From CAKZQX01 sp034435975 (GTDB lineage: Bacteria > Chloroflexota > Chloroflexia > Chloroflexales > Chloroflexaceae), in assembly GCA_034435975.1 (NCBI GenBank), contig DAOTWD010000018.1, positions 4,022 through 68,021 on the forward strand: DNA of 64,000 nucleotides. Reading direction: 5' to 3'. Shown here piece by piece: positions 9,619 through 18,932 of this stretch. Both the position numbers and the translations under genes were made by a program. Numbering within the stretch: the stretch's first letter is position 1; each line of letters opens with the position of its first letter. The notes beneath the pieces are model-generated. The model had not been told where the DNA came from and ran no database searches. It saw only the letters and a program-made list of their open reading frames with translations.

Positions 9619-9900
9619 AGCAAAATTTCTATATCCTAATCTATATTATTATTATGGACACGAACGAGAGTAGACCAATGCTCTCTACCGCAGAGCGGTA
9701 CGTTGTTTTTTCGCCGTTGCCCTATCTGGCTTCGCTCAGGGTAAACTTCGGTCAAGAGGATATGGGGTGCACGTGACCACATAGCTCGAATCAATTATAA
9801 CACGTAACAGGCTGTGTTTGTGCCTGGACGCTTTTTCGGACATTAAAGGTTATGTCGATTGATCAGCGGTACCCGTTCTGAGGAACGGTCGCCTGCAGGG

Positions 9901-9927
9901 GTTGCGGGGGCCGCAGGCCCCCGCAAC
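9901..9927. repeat. GC-rich hairpin element (perfect 12-bp stem)
   Basis: GTTGCGGGGGCC, a GCA loop, then GGCCCCCGCAAC form a perfect 12-bp stem. The core GGGGCCGCAGGCCCCCGCA recurs in the gene-free region at about 16502, which makes a repeated intergenic element more likely than a one-off terminator. There is no U-run on either side. Confidence 0.6.
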
Positions 9928-10096
9928 TTCAAGAACCGCCAGTCGGGGCCAGAATTTCCCAACTTCCCCATCGGAACGAGGACAAACGTCACAGCAGTAT
10001 CGAGTGAGTCGCCGATTGCGTTCATCGCGTCCGAAAGAGATAAAGCGTAACACGATGAAACAAATCGGAATAACCCTTATTGTGCCCAGAGCGTGG

Positions 10097-10102
10097 TATA
10101 AT
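10097..10102 (+). promoter_or_regulatory. -10 promoter element TATAAT
   Basis: A perfect TATAAT preceded by TGG. No good -35 at 16-18 bp. Transcription would start near 10109, leaving a leader of about 30 bases to the ATG at 10140, or making the ATG at 10110 almost leaderless. Confidence 0.5.
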
Positions 10103-10139
10103 AGCGTTGATGAACCATATTGAAGCACTCATTTCACCC

Positions 10140-10907
10140 ATGCGGCTGATCTTCCTGGGTACGGGAACGTCTACAGGTATCCCTGTTGTTGGTTGTCGTT
10201 GTCCGGTTTGTATCTCAAGTGACCCACGTAATCAACGTACCCGGACATCAGCGTTGCTGCAGATCGGTGAGCAACGGCTGCTGATTGATGCCGGGCCGGA
10301 TTTTCGCATCCAGGCACTGCGAGCGCAGATTTGCCACCTCGATGCAGTATTGCTCACACATTCTCACTTTGATCACGTTGCCGGGTTAGACGACTTGCGC
10401 CCCATTATTCCCCTGGGCAACAAGATACCCATTTTTGGCAACGCTCGCACCCTGGCGGACGTGCGGCGACGCTTTGATTATGCCTTTGTAGACAATGCTG
10501 TCTCCATTGGCTCAACTCGCCCGGCATTGGAACTGTGCCTGGTGGAGGGGCCATTTCAGATTGGAACCACTCGGATTATACCGGTTGAGATTTTGCATGG
10601 TGACTGGACAATCACCGGCTATCGGATTGGTCGGTTAGGCTATATTACCGATGCCAGCCTGGTGCCTGCTCCGGCACGAGCTATATTGTGCGATCTCGAC
10701 GTTCTGGTGTTAAATGCATTACGTTTCGAGCCTCATCCGACTCATCTCAGTATTGACCAGGCGCTGGCGGTTATTGCTGACCTGCGCCCGAAACGGGCTT
10801 TTCTCGTTCATATAGGCCACCGGGTTGACTATAGCACCGTCAATGCCCGGTTGCCGCCAGGGGTCGAACTGGCCTATGATGGGTTAGAGATAGAGATAAT
10901 GAGGTAA
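10140..10907 (+). CDS. metallo-beta-lactamase-fold hydrolase (PhnP-like)
   Basis: A 255-residue cytoplasmic metal hydrolase of the PhnP/cyclic phosphodiesterase branch. It begins MRLIFLGTGTSTGIP, has a CRCPVC cysteine pair near residues 20-23 as in PhnP, and the binuclear metal motif LTHSHFDHVAGLDDLR. A late histidine (LVHIGH) completes the site. I choose the ATG at 10140 because homologues begin at this strand; the in-frame ATG at 10110 is an alternative adding ten residues. No phosphonate genes are nearby, so the natural substrate is open. Only 5 bases separate it from the glycosyltransferase gene, whose ribosome-binding site (GAGGT) lies over this gene's stop. Confidence 0.85.
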   Translation: MRLIFLGTGTSTGIPVVGCRCPVCISSDPRNQRTRTSALLQIGEQRLLIDAGPDFRIQALRAQICHLDAVLLTHSHFDHVAGLDDLRPIIPLGNKIPIFGNARTLADVRRRFDYAFVDNAVSIGSTRPALELCLVEGPFQIGTTRIIPVEILHGDWTITGYRIGRLGYITDASLVPAPARAILCDLDVLVLNALRFEPHPTHLSIDQALAVIADLRPKRAFLVHIGHRVDYSTVNARLPPGVELAYDGLEIEIMR

Positions 10908-10912
10908 ACTGC

Positions 10913-12034
10913 ATGCGGATCGGTATTGATGCGCGGTTAAACGCCTATCGCACGGGCGGCATTTCCCAATATACGCGCCAGTTGCTGACAGCGCTGGCAC
11001 CGATAGCCGATCAGGATGAACTGGTGGCGTTGCAACATTTCCAGCATCTGCGGCCACTGGTCGTCGCGCCGAATGTCCGGCGGGAAACGCTCTTTACACC
11101 ACCGCACCACCGGTTTGAGCAATATCTGTTGCCGTTCGAGTTACTGCGCCTGCGACTCAATCTCATCCATTGCCCCGATTTTATCGCGCCGCGTCACCGC
11201 ATATGTCCGGCAATCATTACGATTCACGACCTGGCGTTTCTGCACTATCCCGAAATATTGGATGCCAGCGCTCGCCGCTACTATCACCAGGTATATGACG
11301 CGGTCAGGTATGCCGATGCGGTGATTGCTGTCTCCGAAGCAACCCGCAAGGATATTGTTGAGCTGCTGGGAATACCTGCCGAACGGGTGGACGTGGTGTA
11401 TGAGGCGGCTGCACCGATCTTTACCCCACAACCGGTGATAGGCGGTACGATGCATACTGTTAATGGGAAAACACTTCACGCCAATACGTTTATGCTCTTT
11501 GTCAGTACCATCGAGCCACGTAAAAACCTGCCCATGCTGTTCAAGGCACTGCGCATCTGCTGTGATCGGCGTCCCGATGTCCCCTACCACCTGGTGCTGG
11601 CAGGAGCGCGGGGATGGCAAGATCAGGACATCATCGCAACGGTAAAAGCGCTGCGATTGACCGATCAGGTGCTTTTTTTAGGTCAGGTGGATATGATCGA
11701 TCTGCGCTGGCTGTATAACGCCTGCCTGTTTTACCTCAACCCCTCACGCTATGAGGGCTTTGGTCTTACGGTACTCGAAGCGATGGCTTGTGGTGCCCCA
11801 ACGGTTATTGCCGATGTCAGCAGTTTGCCCGAAATTGCGGGCGATGCGGCGTTGCGCATCCCGCCTGATGATCCTGGTGCCTGGGCGGATGTGCTTGAGC
11901 GGTTGTGGCATGATCCGGATCTGCGCCACACGTTGTCCAGCGCCGGGTCAGCACGTGCCGCGCACTTCTCGTGGGAACGCACAGCGCGTGAGACGCTGGC
12001 AATCTATCGGCGTGTGCTGGCTACGTCAGCGTAA
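10913..12034 (+). CDS. GT4-family glycosyltransferase
   Basis: A 373-residue GT-B fold glycosyltransferase, probably a sugar-nucleotide-dependent mannosyl- or glucosyltransferase for a glycolipid or polysaccharide. Family marks: MRIGIDARLNAYRTGGISQY at the N-terminus, FVSTIEPRKNLPMLFKAL at the start of the second domain, and the nucleotide-binding EX7E stretch YEGFGLTVLEAMACG about residues 280-294. The ATG at 10913 follows GAGGT at good spacing and the hydrolase stop by 5 bases, so the two are likely co-transcribed. Sugar donor and acceptor cannot be read from sequence. Confidence 0.92.
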   Translation: MRIGIDARLNAYRTGGISQYTRQLLTALAPIADQDELVALQHFQHLRPLVVAPNVRRETLFTPPHHRFEQYLLPFELLRLRLNLIHCPDFIAPRHRICPAIITIHDLAFLHYPEILDASARRYYHQVYDAVRYADAVIAVSEATRKDIVELLGIPAERVDVVYEAAAPIFTPQPVIGGTMHTVNGKTLHANTFMLFVSTIEPRKNLPMLFKALRICCDRRPDVPYHLVLAGARGWQDQDIIATVKALRLTDQVLFLGQVDMIDLRWLYNACLFYLNPSRYEGFGLTVLEAMACGAPTVIADVSSLPEIAGDAALRIPPDDPGAWADVLERLWHDPDLRHTLSSAGSARAAHFSWERTARETLAIYRRVLATSA

Positions 12035-12400
12035 CATGCGCTACGTGGCTGACATCGTAACCCGGAGGGTCAAACGTCTGAATATCGGTTCCTCAATGAC
12101 CTATGGCGGGTACCCATGCCCATTGGCTCTATGCGCATCACGTGAAGGGCTGCCGCCCTGAAAACCGCGATGCGTATGGGGAAAGCACATCCGTGTGCCC
12201 CTCTATCTGCCGAAGGTACAAAGACGAACTGACGATCCCACTGCATACCGTGTGTCAATGACCGGACGTATATGGGTGCGTGAAGCTGATCCTTTGTTCC
12301 CCCGGTTCCCGTGAAAAACAGAAAGACACCCTTCAGCCAGAGACCAAAACCTTCTGATGATGACTGGATACAGACACATATGCTCCATCTATGACCGATT
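12035..12400. other. intergenic region between convergent genes
   Basis: About 365 bp between the glycosyltransferase and the converging eIF-2B-like gene. The open frames here lack start signals and family resemblance. I saw no clear hairpin terminator. Confidence 0.45.
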
Positions 12401-13330
12401 TCAACACACAACCTTGACTTCCTGCATCAGGGCGGGATGTAGCTTGATTGAAGCCAGCCAACCCTCAACCCCGGCCGTGGGTAAGATTCCCTGTTCTGTC
12501 ACCAGGCCTGTCAGTTCTGTCAACGGTGTACAATCAAAGTAGAGATTCTTCACTGTGATATTGGGGGGAATAGTGTCCCAAACCTGTTCGGGGGGCCAGT
12601 GTGTCTGGCGTGGTGGATTGTACCCAGGAGGCAGAAATTTCTCGCTACTGCATAGAGCGTAGATCGGCACATGATTGGCCTGAGCAGCCAGGGCTAACCC
12701 ATAGGTACCGACCTTGTTCATCAACCCCCGGCTATTCAGGTGATCTGCACCAACTAACACCAGATCCATGCGCCCGACGAACGAGATAGCCAGTGCATCG
12801 ATCATCAGCGTCACCGGAATGCCATCCTCGGCCAGTTCGAGCGCCATCTTGCGTCCTTCAAAGCCAGGACGGCCTTCAGCACAGATCACACGGAAGCGTC
12901 GCCCGGCACGCTGGGCATGGCGCAAGGCAGCCCGCACGGTGGTACTGCGGCTATTAGTTAGTACCTGGGCACCTTCGGAAATCAGTGGGAGCACTGACTC
13001 GGCAATGGCTGCTTCGTGTACATGGAGCTGGCGCTTAAAATCCCTGACCACGTCGGCAATGGCCTGCCGTAATGCCCGCAGCGAGTCGATCGCATCAATT
13101 TTCCACAAGACATCATTGACCAGATTGACCAGCGAAGCCATAGACGGCTGGGCATGGATTAGTGCCCAGATGGTTGTTACCAATTCTTGACGAAACACAT
13201 CTGCTGTTGGAGCATCGGTAGTACGTGCGCTGTGCAGTAATATCTCCGCACCATGTTCTGCTATCTCTGCTGCACCAGAATAATTATCGGACGCAATCTC
13301 AGCGATAGCCTGTACGGTCCACTTATCCAC
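12401..13330 (-). CDS. eIF-2B alpha/beta/delta family protein
   Basis: A 309-residue member of the family that includes eIF-2B subunits, methylthioribose-1-phosphate isomerase and ribose-1,5-bisphosphate isomerase. Seen: an N-terminal helical part, then the isomerase-like core with VICAEGRPGFEGRKMALEL, DLVLVGADHLNSRGLMNKVG and the NHVPIYALCSSEKF end of the domain. The Cys in ICAEGRP and the Asp in VGADHL sit where the isomerases carry catalytic residues, so it may be a sugar-phosphate isomerase. Start is GTG with GGAGG five bases upstream. It could share a transcript with the histidine kinase gene upstream, whose stop is 57 bp away. The exact substrate is unknown. Confidence 0.85.
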   Translation of the reverse strand: MDKWTVQAIAEIASDNYSGAAEIAEHGAEILLHSARTTDAPTADVFRQELVTTIWALIHAQPSMASLVNLVNDVLWKIDAIDSLRALRQAIADVVRDFKRQLHVHEAAIAESVLPLISEGAQVLTNSRSTTVRAALRHAQRAGRRFRVICAEGRPGFEGRKMALELAEDGIPVTLMIDALAISFVGRMDLVLVGADHLNSRGLMNKVGTYGLALAAQANHVPIYALCSSEKFLPPGYNPPRQTHWPPEQVWDTIPPNITVKNLYFDCTPLTELTGLVTEQGILPTAGVEGWLASIKLHPALMQEVKVVC

Positions 13331-13387
13331 ATCGTCCTCCGCTAACCAGGTACGCTGGCCTGTGCCAGCGCTCTATCTGAAAATCTC

Positions 13388-15844
13388 TTAGCCCGTGTTT
13401 TGGGATATAAAAGATTGTTGTTGAAAATGTTGAATCAGTGCTTCGAGATGCTCTAGTGCAAAGGGTTTGGCAAGTGACGGAAGCCCCAGTTGTGCTAGCC
13501 GTGATTGGGTCAGGGGGCTGAGCGTATCCCCCGTAATAAACACCATACGCGATACCATATCTGGATATTGCTCGCGTATAACGCGATAGAGATCAAAGCC
13601 GCTGATCCCGGGCATTTTGACATCACTGAAGATCAAATCAAACCTATCGCGCTTCAGGGCCTGCAGCGCTGCCTCACCACCGGTGACGACCAGTGCACGG
13701 TGCCCCAGGTCGTGTAACAAGCGGGCGATGAGTTTGCCAACCGGTTCTTCATCATCGACGACCAGCACATGATAAATCAAATCAGATTCGGTGCCGCTGA
13801 TGCCCTCGACCGGTAGAGGATGCTCCACCACTGGTTGCTCGATCTGTAATGGCAGTTCGACATGCACCGTGGTACCTTCGCCGACGGTGCTTTCCGCCCA
13901 GATCCGCCCATGATGTTCCTGAATAATCCCAAAACAGATCGAGAGTCCCAGTCCAGTACCTTGCCCAACCGGTTTGGTGGTAAAAAATGGGTCGAAGATA
14001 CGGGTGAGGTCACGTTCAGGAATACCAACGCCGGTATCACTAATTTCGACCTTCAGTACCTCCGACCCTGATAACGCACCGTTCAGCCCCTCACCAATAT
14101 CGGAACGAGCTGTTCCCTTATACGTACGAATTGTCAGCGTCCCAGAGTCACACCGAGACATCATCGCCTGATGCGCATTATTGATCAGATTTAGAAATAC
14201 CTGTTGGAGCTGATGGGGATCGGCAACCGTTGGTGGCAGGTGCGGATCATATTTGGTCACGACTTTAATATTGTCCACCCGTAGTTGGTAGGCCCGTAAC
14301 TGGTAGGTACTCTGTAAGATTTCGTTAAGATTGACTGTTACCCGCTCTGGTTTGTGTTCACGCGCAAAAATGAGCAGCCCCTGAACAATCCGTGCTGCTC
14401 GTTCGGCCTGCACATGAATGTTGCGCAAGTCCTCAATAGTGCGTTCAGAAAGCGTCTTATCGCGGAGCAGGAGTTGTGCATAGCCACTGATACTGGTCAA
14501 CGGATTATTTAATTCATGAGCCACCCCGGCGACGAGCTGGCCGATAGCTGAAAGCTTTTCGGCCTGTATCAGTTGTTCCTCCAGGTGGCGGCGTTCGGTC
14601 AGATTACGGGCAATACAGTGCAACTCTTTCACCTGCTGACCGACATAGATACATCGGGTACTCACTTCAAGATACAGCAGTTCTTCATCACGCCGCAGCA
14701 GCTCCAGTTCAAACGGGGATACCGCATTGCCCTTCAATAATTCGTCAAACCAGGCCCGCACACTCTCCCAGGACGTTGGTGTACAGATATTCGACAACGG
14801 TTGACCCTGTAAATCTGCTAGAGAATAGCCTGTCAATTGTTGGCCAGCTTTATTAATACTGGTCATACACAGATTACGATCCAGTGTAAAGATAACATCA
14901 TAAGCATTGGTAAACAGATCACGATAGCGCTCTTCACTCTGTTTAACCTGTAAATACAGGCGCGCATTTTCAATGGCAATGGCTGCATAACCGGCCAGGG
15001 TCGAAAGCAAATACTGGTCATTATCGTTAAACCCGCGATCTGATTGTTGATTATCAACTGCCAGGACACCAATGACCTCTTGCCCAACCATCAGCGGTAC
15101 CTGAATAATCGAGCGTACCAGAAAGCCGGTTTTGACCTTGAGCACCATGCCCGTCTCACCCTGGTTTATGCGAATTGGCTTACCCGTGCGTACCACCTGC
15201 CCGGCCAGGCTATCGTCGATCGGCATACGCAAGCGCTGGGCACGCTGTTCACCCAGGTTTTTTGCAGCACGCAGATACAACTCGTCGGTGTAGTTATCAC
15301 GCAACAGCAAAAAGCCCTCTTCGGCGCGGGTAATATACACACCGGCCTCCACTATCCGCTCCAGCAGTTCCTCCAGATCCATCAAAGTAGTGACCGATTT
15401 GCCAATACTGTAGAGTACCGTCAATTCCTGAACACGCTGCTGCAAATGGCGGGTGAGGCGATCGCGCTCGCTTTGCAACCGACGTTCACGCAACGCTTTG
15501 TCAATGACCATCTGTGCCTCAGTATCACTGAAGGGCTTGATCATATAGTTACGCGCACCAAGCCGAAACGCCTCAACCGCGATGCCCTCCGAGCCATGGG
15601 CTGTCATCAAAATAACCGGCACATCATACCCTTCCTGGGCAATCAGCCGCAAGAGGTCGAGTCCGCTAATATCAGGGAGTTGAAGATCGAGCAGTATCAG
15701 ATCGGGCAACTTCTGCCGTAGACGCTGTAAACCCTGCCGTCCAGTATTCGCAATGATTGCATGGTAGCCAAGGTCTGGTAATACGATCTCGGCCAGCAAT
15801 TGGCAAATTTGCTCGCTATCATCAATTATGAGGATTTCTTCCAT
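13388..15844 (-). CDS. hybrid sensor: REC-GAF-PAS-histidine kinase-REC
   Basis: An 818-residue cytoplasmic phosphorelay protein with no membrane helix. Domains in order: receiver (about 1-120, phospho-acceptor D53), coiled linker, GAF (about 150-300), PAS (about 310-425), HisKA with GVAHELNNPL (H443), HATPase with DTGVGIP and GQGTGLGLSIC boxes, and a second receiver (about 690-810, D741 in SDVKMPG). All catalytic residues I can check are present. The N-terminal receiver suggests it takes a phosphoryl group from another kinase and adds GAF/PAS input. No cognate DNA-binding regulator is adjacent. The ATG lacks a good ribosome-binding site. Confidence 0.93.
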   Translation of the reverse strand: MEEILIIDDSEQICQLLAEIVLPDLGYHAIIANTGRQGLQRLRQKLPDLILLDLQLPDISGLDLLRLIAQEGYDVPVILMTAHGSEGIAVEAFRLGARNYMIKPFSDTEAQMVIDKALRERRLQSERDRLTRHLQQRVQELTVLYSIGKSVTTLMDLEELLERIVEAGVYITRAEEGFLLLRDNYTDELYLRAAKNLGEQRAQRLRMPIDDSLAGQVVRTGKPIRINQGETGMVLKVKTGFLVRSIIQVPLMVGQEVIGVLAVDNQQSDRGFNDNDQYLLSTLAGYAAIAIENARLYLQVKQSEERYRDLFTNAYDVIFTLDRNLCMTSINKAGQQLTGYSLADLQGQPLSNICTPTSWESVRAWFDELLKGNAVSPFELELLRRDEELLYLEVSTRCIYVGQQVKELHCIARNLTERRHLEEQLIQAEKLSAIGQLVAGVAHELNNPLTSISGYAQLLLRDKTLSERTIEDLRNIHVQAERAARIVQGLLIFAREHKPERVTVNLNEILQSTYQLRAYQLRVDNIKVVTKYDPHLPPTVADPHQLQQVFLNLINNAHQAMMSRCDSGTLTIRTYKGTARSDIGEGLNGALSGSEVLKVEISDTGVGIPERDLTRIFDPFFTTKPVGQGTGLGLSICFGIIQEHHGRIWAESTVGEGTTVHVELPLQIEQPVVEHPLPVEGISGTESDLIYHVLVVDDEEPVGKLIARLLHDLGHRALVVTGGEAALQALKRDRFDLIFSDVKMPGISGFDLYRVIREQYPDMVSRMVFITGDTLSPLTQSRLAQLGLPSLAKPFALEHLEALIQHFQQQSFISQNTG

Positions 15845-16851
15845 AGTCTTTAGTGTTCATGTGGAACGAGTTCGGATGGCGGGACGGTCAGTGCGCTTCG
15901 ATACGTCATTAGATGCGGCACAACAAGTTCCGGGCCTTATATTGTACAACCAGGTCAGATTAACGACAAACAACGATGATGCACTATCATTATACTCAGA
16001 GATAGGATAAAAACCAGCGTAACTTTCATCATACCTGTTCATCCCTCTGTGTTCATACCGATTTGTGGAACGACCTGGACACACAGCGCCTATCATGCTG
16101 GAGTGCGTCGAATATACACCGGCCCCTGATGCAGTTTTTGTATCCAGTGGGGGGCCGTGCTATCGATCACAACGTTCGTCCCGCACCGGGATGAACAGGT
16201 ATCGTCACAGGTTGAGCGAGTGGCAGGTCGGTTTCACCGGGAGCAGTATGGAAGCATTGGAGCGTTGGAACGCTCTGACGAAGGCCAATCCTATGTGGTG
16301 CGGTGAGTGTTCGTACTCGCGCTGTACGTCGTGTCATGTAAAATTGCTCTAGTATGGTATGAACGAACAGGGAGCGTCTTTTTTCGCCACGTGCCTTACT
16401 TTTTTCGCTATGTGCTCTACGTTGATGAATATCTCTTGTAATCGTTCAGGTGCAGTGGTCAGGAAGGGGCATTGTTCCTCCTGGAGTCTTCTCGGTTTCG
16501 AGGGGCCGCAGGCCCCCGCACCCCTACCGGCACAGGTACTGCCTGAACGGTTACTATCTCTTCATTTCTATATGTACTATTCTGATCACACTATTCTGGT
16601 GTAAATGAAAAAATTTTTATCTTTATCTGGTACTTCTGGATATAGTGGGTATGGTACCTGCGGTGTGGATATAGCAAGACTAATGCCTTATTGAAAAGGG
16701 GCACAGATTCATGCTATACTTTAGCCGTAGACGGGAAAGCACAACGAACCACAACGACCAGTTCTAACCCGTACTAAACGTTATCATTCATTGTCAGGTT
16801 CTTCAGGTTCTTGTTGATACGTGGTTATACGTTTTGATTTGCGCCATCGTA

Positions 16852-16953
16852 GCCGACCATCCAGCAGCAACACAGCCGACCATTCAGCAGCAATGCAGCC
16901 GACTATCCAGCAGCAGCACAGCCGACCATCCAGCAGCAATGCAGCCGACCATC
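16852..16953. repeat. 23-bp tandem repeat, 4.4 copies
   Basis: Units start at 16852, 16875, 16898 and 16921, with a partial fifth at 16944. Each begins GCCGACCATCCAGCAGCA. Units 1 and 3 end CACA and units 2 and 4 end ATGCA, so the array looks built from a 46-bp dimer. There are no spacers between units, so it is a minisatellite and not a CRISPR array. Confidence 0.85.
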
Positions 16954-17090
16954 TATTATTATTGTAGTATAACAATGCAGTTCTGTCGCAACTTACGCTT
17001 AACCTGAACTCATGAACCAGAGGCTTTACTGCCCAAAAAACCAGTACGTTGTTACGCAATGTGTTGACCGACAACTGAAGATAACAGATC

Positions 17091-17120
17091 AACGGCTCTG
17101 GCACAATTGCCAGGGCCGTT
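17091..17120 (+). terminator. hairpin ahead of the next gene's promoter
   Basis: AACGGC-t-CTGGC, loop ACAATT, GCCAG-g-GCCGTT, followed by TTAA. The stem has 11 pairs and one mismatch. It could insulate the promoter at 17134 or end an unseen transcript from the repeat region. The U-run is short. Confidence 0.4.
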
Positions 17121-17133
17121 TTAACGATTGTGC

Positions 17134-17139
17134 TATAAT
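17134..17139 (+). promoter_or_regulatory. -10 promoter element TATAAT
   Basis: Perfect TATAAT about 30 bases before the ATG of the next gene. The -35 region is poor: TTGCCA at 17107-17112 is too far away. It rules out the upstream in-frame start at 17128. Confidence 0.5.
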
Positions 17140-17169
17140 ACTGCTAATGTTCAGGATGTTGAAAGGTCA

Positions 17170-17961
17170 ATGATCATTATGGTTGCCCTTGCTGCGACAC
17201 ACCACGATCCAGAGAGTCGTCTGTATCATCAAACCAGACGCATATTGCCCCTCCTCTGCACGTTCTATAGCTATATTGCAATTCTGGTGACACCATCAAC
17301 GCACACCGAATCCCGTCTTTTGCTCCAGAACGTCGGGGTACGTGTGAGTGATGGACAGTCGGGGGTTTCGCAAGGATACATGCATCTAGGGTTGTGGCGG
17401 CGACAAGCGCTTGAACAGGCGTTACGTGGTGCACCCGATGCAACCCATATCCACTGCTGTGATTTTGATCGCGTGCTGCACTGGGCCGAGTTTTATCCCG
17501 ATGAGCTACAGGCAACGCTGAAATATCTGCAGCAGTATGATTTCACAGTACTGGGGCGCACAACGCGAGCTTTTGACTCGCATCCACGCATCCAGCGCGA
17601 TACAGAAAGCATTGTGAATCATGTTTTTGCTCTGTGCAGTGGTTTATCCTGGGACGTAACGGCGGGTTCGCGCGGTCTGTCGCGAGGGGCAGCCGAGGCG
17701 ATTGTGGGTGCTTGCCTTGATGATACGGTTGGCAATGATTGTTCGTGGCCGCTGTTCATCCGCCGGCAGGCCGGATTGTCATCGAGCTATGTACCCACCG
17801 AGGGTCTGGAGTTTGAAACGCTGGATCGCTATAGCGCTGAAATTGAGGCCCTGGGCAGTGCCGCAGCCTGGATTGCGCAGATCGATGCTGATCCACAACT
17901 GTGGGCTTTGCGGTTAGAAATTGCCCGATTGGGGGTTGAGTCAATTGTTACCTATCGCTGA
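17170..17961 (+). CDS. unknown protein, possibly GT-A-like fold
   Basis: A 263-residue soluble protein with no family I can name. It opens with a strand-like MIIMVALAATHHDPESRLYHQ, then alternating strands and helices. The segment HIHCCDFDRVLHWAEFYP carries an acidic DFD of the kind used to bind metal-nucleotide in GT-A glycosyltransferases, and TAGSRGLSRGAAEAI could be a later substrate loop. That resemblance is inference only. The ATG at 17170 has AAAGG close upstream; ATG 17179 is equally possible. The next gene, a DapA-type aldolase, starts 9 bases downstream, so the two probably act together, perhaps on a keto-sugar. Confidence 0.7.
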   Translation: MIIMVALAATHHDPESRLYHQTRRILPLLCTFYSYIAILVTPSTHTESRLLLQNVGVRVSDGQSGVSQGYMHLGLWRRQALEQALRGAPDATHIHCCDFDRVLHWAEFYPDELQATLKYLQQYDFTVLGRTTRAFDSHPRIQRDTESIVNHVFALCSGLSWDVTAGSRGLSRGAAEAIVGACLDDTVGNDCSWPLFIRRQAGLSSSYVPTEGLEFETLDRYSAEIEALGSAAAWIAQIDADPQLWALRLEIARLGVESIVTYR

Positions 17962-17970
17962 GGAAAAGAG

Positions 17971-18864
17971 ATGCGCGAGTTACATGGAGTTATATGTGCG
18001 AGCCTGACTCCTTTTACGAGTAATGTGGGGCCAGTGGATTATGCCTGGTTTGGCGGCCACTTACGGTTTCTCGAGCAGCATGGGATCAACGGTGTCCTTC
18101 TATTAGGTACGACCGGAGAGGGCCCGTCGCTGGCCTTCAGCGAGCGGCAGCAGGTGCTGGATACGGTTCTGGATGAGCGGGGGGATCTGGCAGTCATCGC
18201 CGGGACAGGGTGTGCGGCACTACCGGAGACGATAGCTTTGAGCCGCTATGCACTCGAACGAGGTGCCGATGCAGTACTGGTGATGCCGCCCTTTTACTTC
18301 AAAGGGGTGACAGAAGCGGGCATGCTGCAGTATTACCGTGCCGTGTGCGATGCGCTGCCGTCTGATGCGCGTCTCTTGCTCTATCATATTCCGAGTGTCA
18401 CTGCCGTGCCGATCACACCACTGATTATCGAAGGCTTGCTGGCGAGTCATGGATCACAGTTATACGGGCTGAAAGATAGTAGCGGTGATATTCAGCATAC
18501 TACACAGTTGATCCAACGCTACCCGCAGTTACATATTTTTAGCGGGAGCGACACCCAACTGGCCCATGCACTGGCAGCCGGCGCTGCTGGCGTGATCACG
18601 GCACTCTCAAATGTCTGGCCGGATGTGACACGGGCAGTCTTTGATGCCCATCATCAGGGTGGTGATGTCATAGCTCCTCAGTTACGTCTGACAGCGATAC
18701 GTCAACTGATTCCTGACCCGACTCCACCTGCGCTTAAGGCGGCACTCCCCTGGCGCAGTGATCTGCCCCGTGTGAGTGTGCGGGCACCGCTGGTCAATCT
18801 GGATGATGATGTGGCAGCAATATTGCGGCTGGCATTAGCCGAGCGGGCAGCGTGCGAAGCGTGA
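17971..18864 (+). CDS. DapA/N-acetylneuraminate lyase family aldolase
   Basis: A 297-residue class I aldolase with a (beta/alpha)8 barrel. Seen: LLGTTGEGPSLAFSERQQVL (pyruvate carboxylate-binding GTTGE), Y138 in LLYHIPS, and the Schiff-base lysine K168 in YGLKDSSGD. It condenses or cleaves pyruvate with an aldehyde. The family covers dihydrodipicolinate synthase, sialate lyase and sugar-acid aldolases. With no lysine genes nearby and an unknown partner gene 9 bases upstream, I do not assign dapA. AGGAAAAGAG precedes the ATG. Confidence 0.9.
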   Translation: MRELHGVICASLTPFTSNVGPVDYAWFGGHLRFLEQHGINGVLLLGTTGEGPSLAFSERQQVLDTVLDERGDLAVIAGTGCAALPETIALSRYALERGADAVLVMPPFYFKGVTEAGMLQYYRAVCDALPSDARLLLYHIPSVTAVPITPLIIEGLLASHGSQLYGLKDSSGDIQHTTQLIQRYPQLHIFSGSDTQLAHALAAGAAGVITALSNVWPDVTRAVFDAHHQGGDVIAPQLRLTAIRQLIPDPTPPALKAALPWRSDLPRVSVRAPLVNLDDDVAAILRLALAERAACEA

Positions 18865-18932
18865 TGGGGACGACGGGTGAAGGGCCTGGCATCAGGTGAA
18901 CAGAGCCTTACGCCCGGACGGCACTGTGTACT

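Larger units (their letters stand above)
9619..10139. other. divergent intergenic region
   Basis: About 520 bp between the divergently transcribed protease and hydrolase genes. It is AT-rich beside the protease start and contains a strong GC hairpin at 9901-9927 and a promoter -10 element for the plus-strand gene at 10097-10102, both listed separately. No gene seen. Confidence 0.5.
15845..17169. other. 1.3-kb gene-free region rich in repeats
   Basis: No credible gene: open frames are short, of odd composition and without start signals. It contains an inverted repeat GAGCGTT/AACGCTC at 16260-16275, a GC hairpin (GGGGCCGCAGGCCCC, about 16502-16516), an AT-rich patch at 16590-16640, a 23-bp tandem repeat at 16852-16953, and a hairpin plus -10 element just before the next gene. 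One of the largest non-coding stretches of the window. Confidence 0.6.

Noticed and set aside
16852..16953. Possible CRISPR array
   Set aside because: Units are contiguous with no unique spacers, and no cas gene is nearby.
16784..17104. Minus-strand open frame across the 23-bp tandem repeat
   Set aside because: Its sequence is mostly translated repeat (LLLDGRL/CCCW), with no start signal and no gene-like composition.
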